Assembly: GCA_021848555.1 (NCBI GenBank)
Contig: JAJZUN010000130.1
Span: forward strand, 1 to 7,243
Direction: 5' to 3'
Length of the DNA stretch: 7,243 bases
Source of the DNA: Pseudomonadota bacterium
Lineage (GTDB): Bacteria > Pseudomonadota > Gammaproteobacteria > Burkholderiales > SG8-39
Position numbers and translations under genes: made by a program. This document shows positions 7,213 to 7,243 of the stretch, in pieces; positions within the stretch are counted from its first letter, which is position 1; each line of letters starts with the position of its first letter. The notes beneath the pieces were generated by a model. It was not told the DNA's origin, searched no databases, and was given only the letters and a program-made list of their open reading frames with translations.

Positions 7213-7220
7213 AATTGGCC

Positions 7221-7243
7221 TTGGACCTAGACATCTTCAAGCC
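7221..7243 (+). CDS. pilM: Probable PilM, type IV pilus assembly protein, first codons only
   Basis: Only seven complete codons and part of an eighth are visible: TTG start, then D-L-D-I-F-K and probably P. This fits the short lead-in of PilM proteins, which continues into an actin-like ATPase fold, and pilMNOPQ very commonly lies divergent from ponA in Pseudomonadota. PilM is the cytosolic member of the pilus alignment complex and binds the PilN tail. A ribosome site and promoter precede it. The call rests mainly on gene order; the residues alone would not identify it. Confidence 0.5.

Larger units (their letters stand above)
6856..7220. other. Divergent ponA/pilM intergenic region without a gene
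   Basis: These 365 bases hold no convincing coding frame. They contain a candidate minus-strand -10 for ponA (7061-7066), which would give a leader of about 200 bases, and a plus-strand promoter near 7135-7163. Within the would-be leader are two small inverted repeats: CCCGC/GCGGG (6951-6955 with 6966-6970) and GCGGGT/ACCCGC (6991-6996 with 7003-7008). The last ~90 bases are noticeably AT-richer than the rest, as expected for a promoter zone. I see no tRNA or recognised riboswitch. Confidence 0.6.

Overview
The window is GC-rich and carries the locus ponA / cyaY / lptM / lysA, with a probable pilM start divergent from ponA. This order (a divergent type IV pilus operon beside PBP1a, then frataxin, then the LptM lipoprotein, then lysA) is familiar from Pseudomonadota, and I infer a betaproteobacterium or a close gammaproteobacterial relative. 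No genus can be named from the sequence alone.

Layout. Positions 1-3648 (minus strand) hold a two-gene RND efflux operon: a periplasmic adaptor (3648-2470), then an inner-membrane RND pump (2392 to the window edge, about 797 codons present, last quarter missing). Next, also on the minus strand, is a short open stretch (3992-3762) that I read as the last ~76 residues of diaminopimelate decarboxylase (LysA), with the rest of the gene gone. It abuts an intact small lipoprotein gene, lptM (4125-4000). cyaY (frataxin) runs the other way (4164-4493), head to head with lptM. It converges on ponA (6855-4522, minus strand), a complete bifunctional penicillin-binding protein 1A. A 365-base divergent intergenic region follows, ending with the first codons of a plus-strand gene that fits pilM.

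How the parts work together. The adaptor and pump should form a tripartite drug/solute efflux machine with a TolC-type outer-membrane channel, which is not in the window. PBP1a polymerises and cross-links peptidoglycan, LptM assists assembly of the LPS translocon, CyaY handles iron for Fe-S cluster assembly, and LysA would have made lysine from meso-diaminopimelate.

The most notable observation is the truncated lysA: lptM is followed within a few bases by only the C-terminal tail of LysA, in a frame with no good start and with the expected Cys-Glu catalytic motif not recognisable. This looks like an internal deletion. A perfect 8-bp inverted repeat sits directly after the lysA stop and ahead of the efflux operon. 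I found no CRISPR, tRNA, rRNA or insertion sequence, and nothing that amounts to an undescribed system; most of the window is ordinary core genome.
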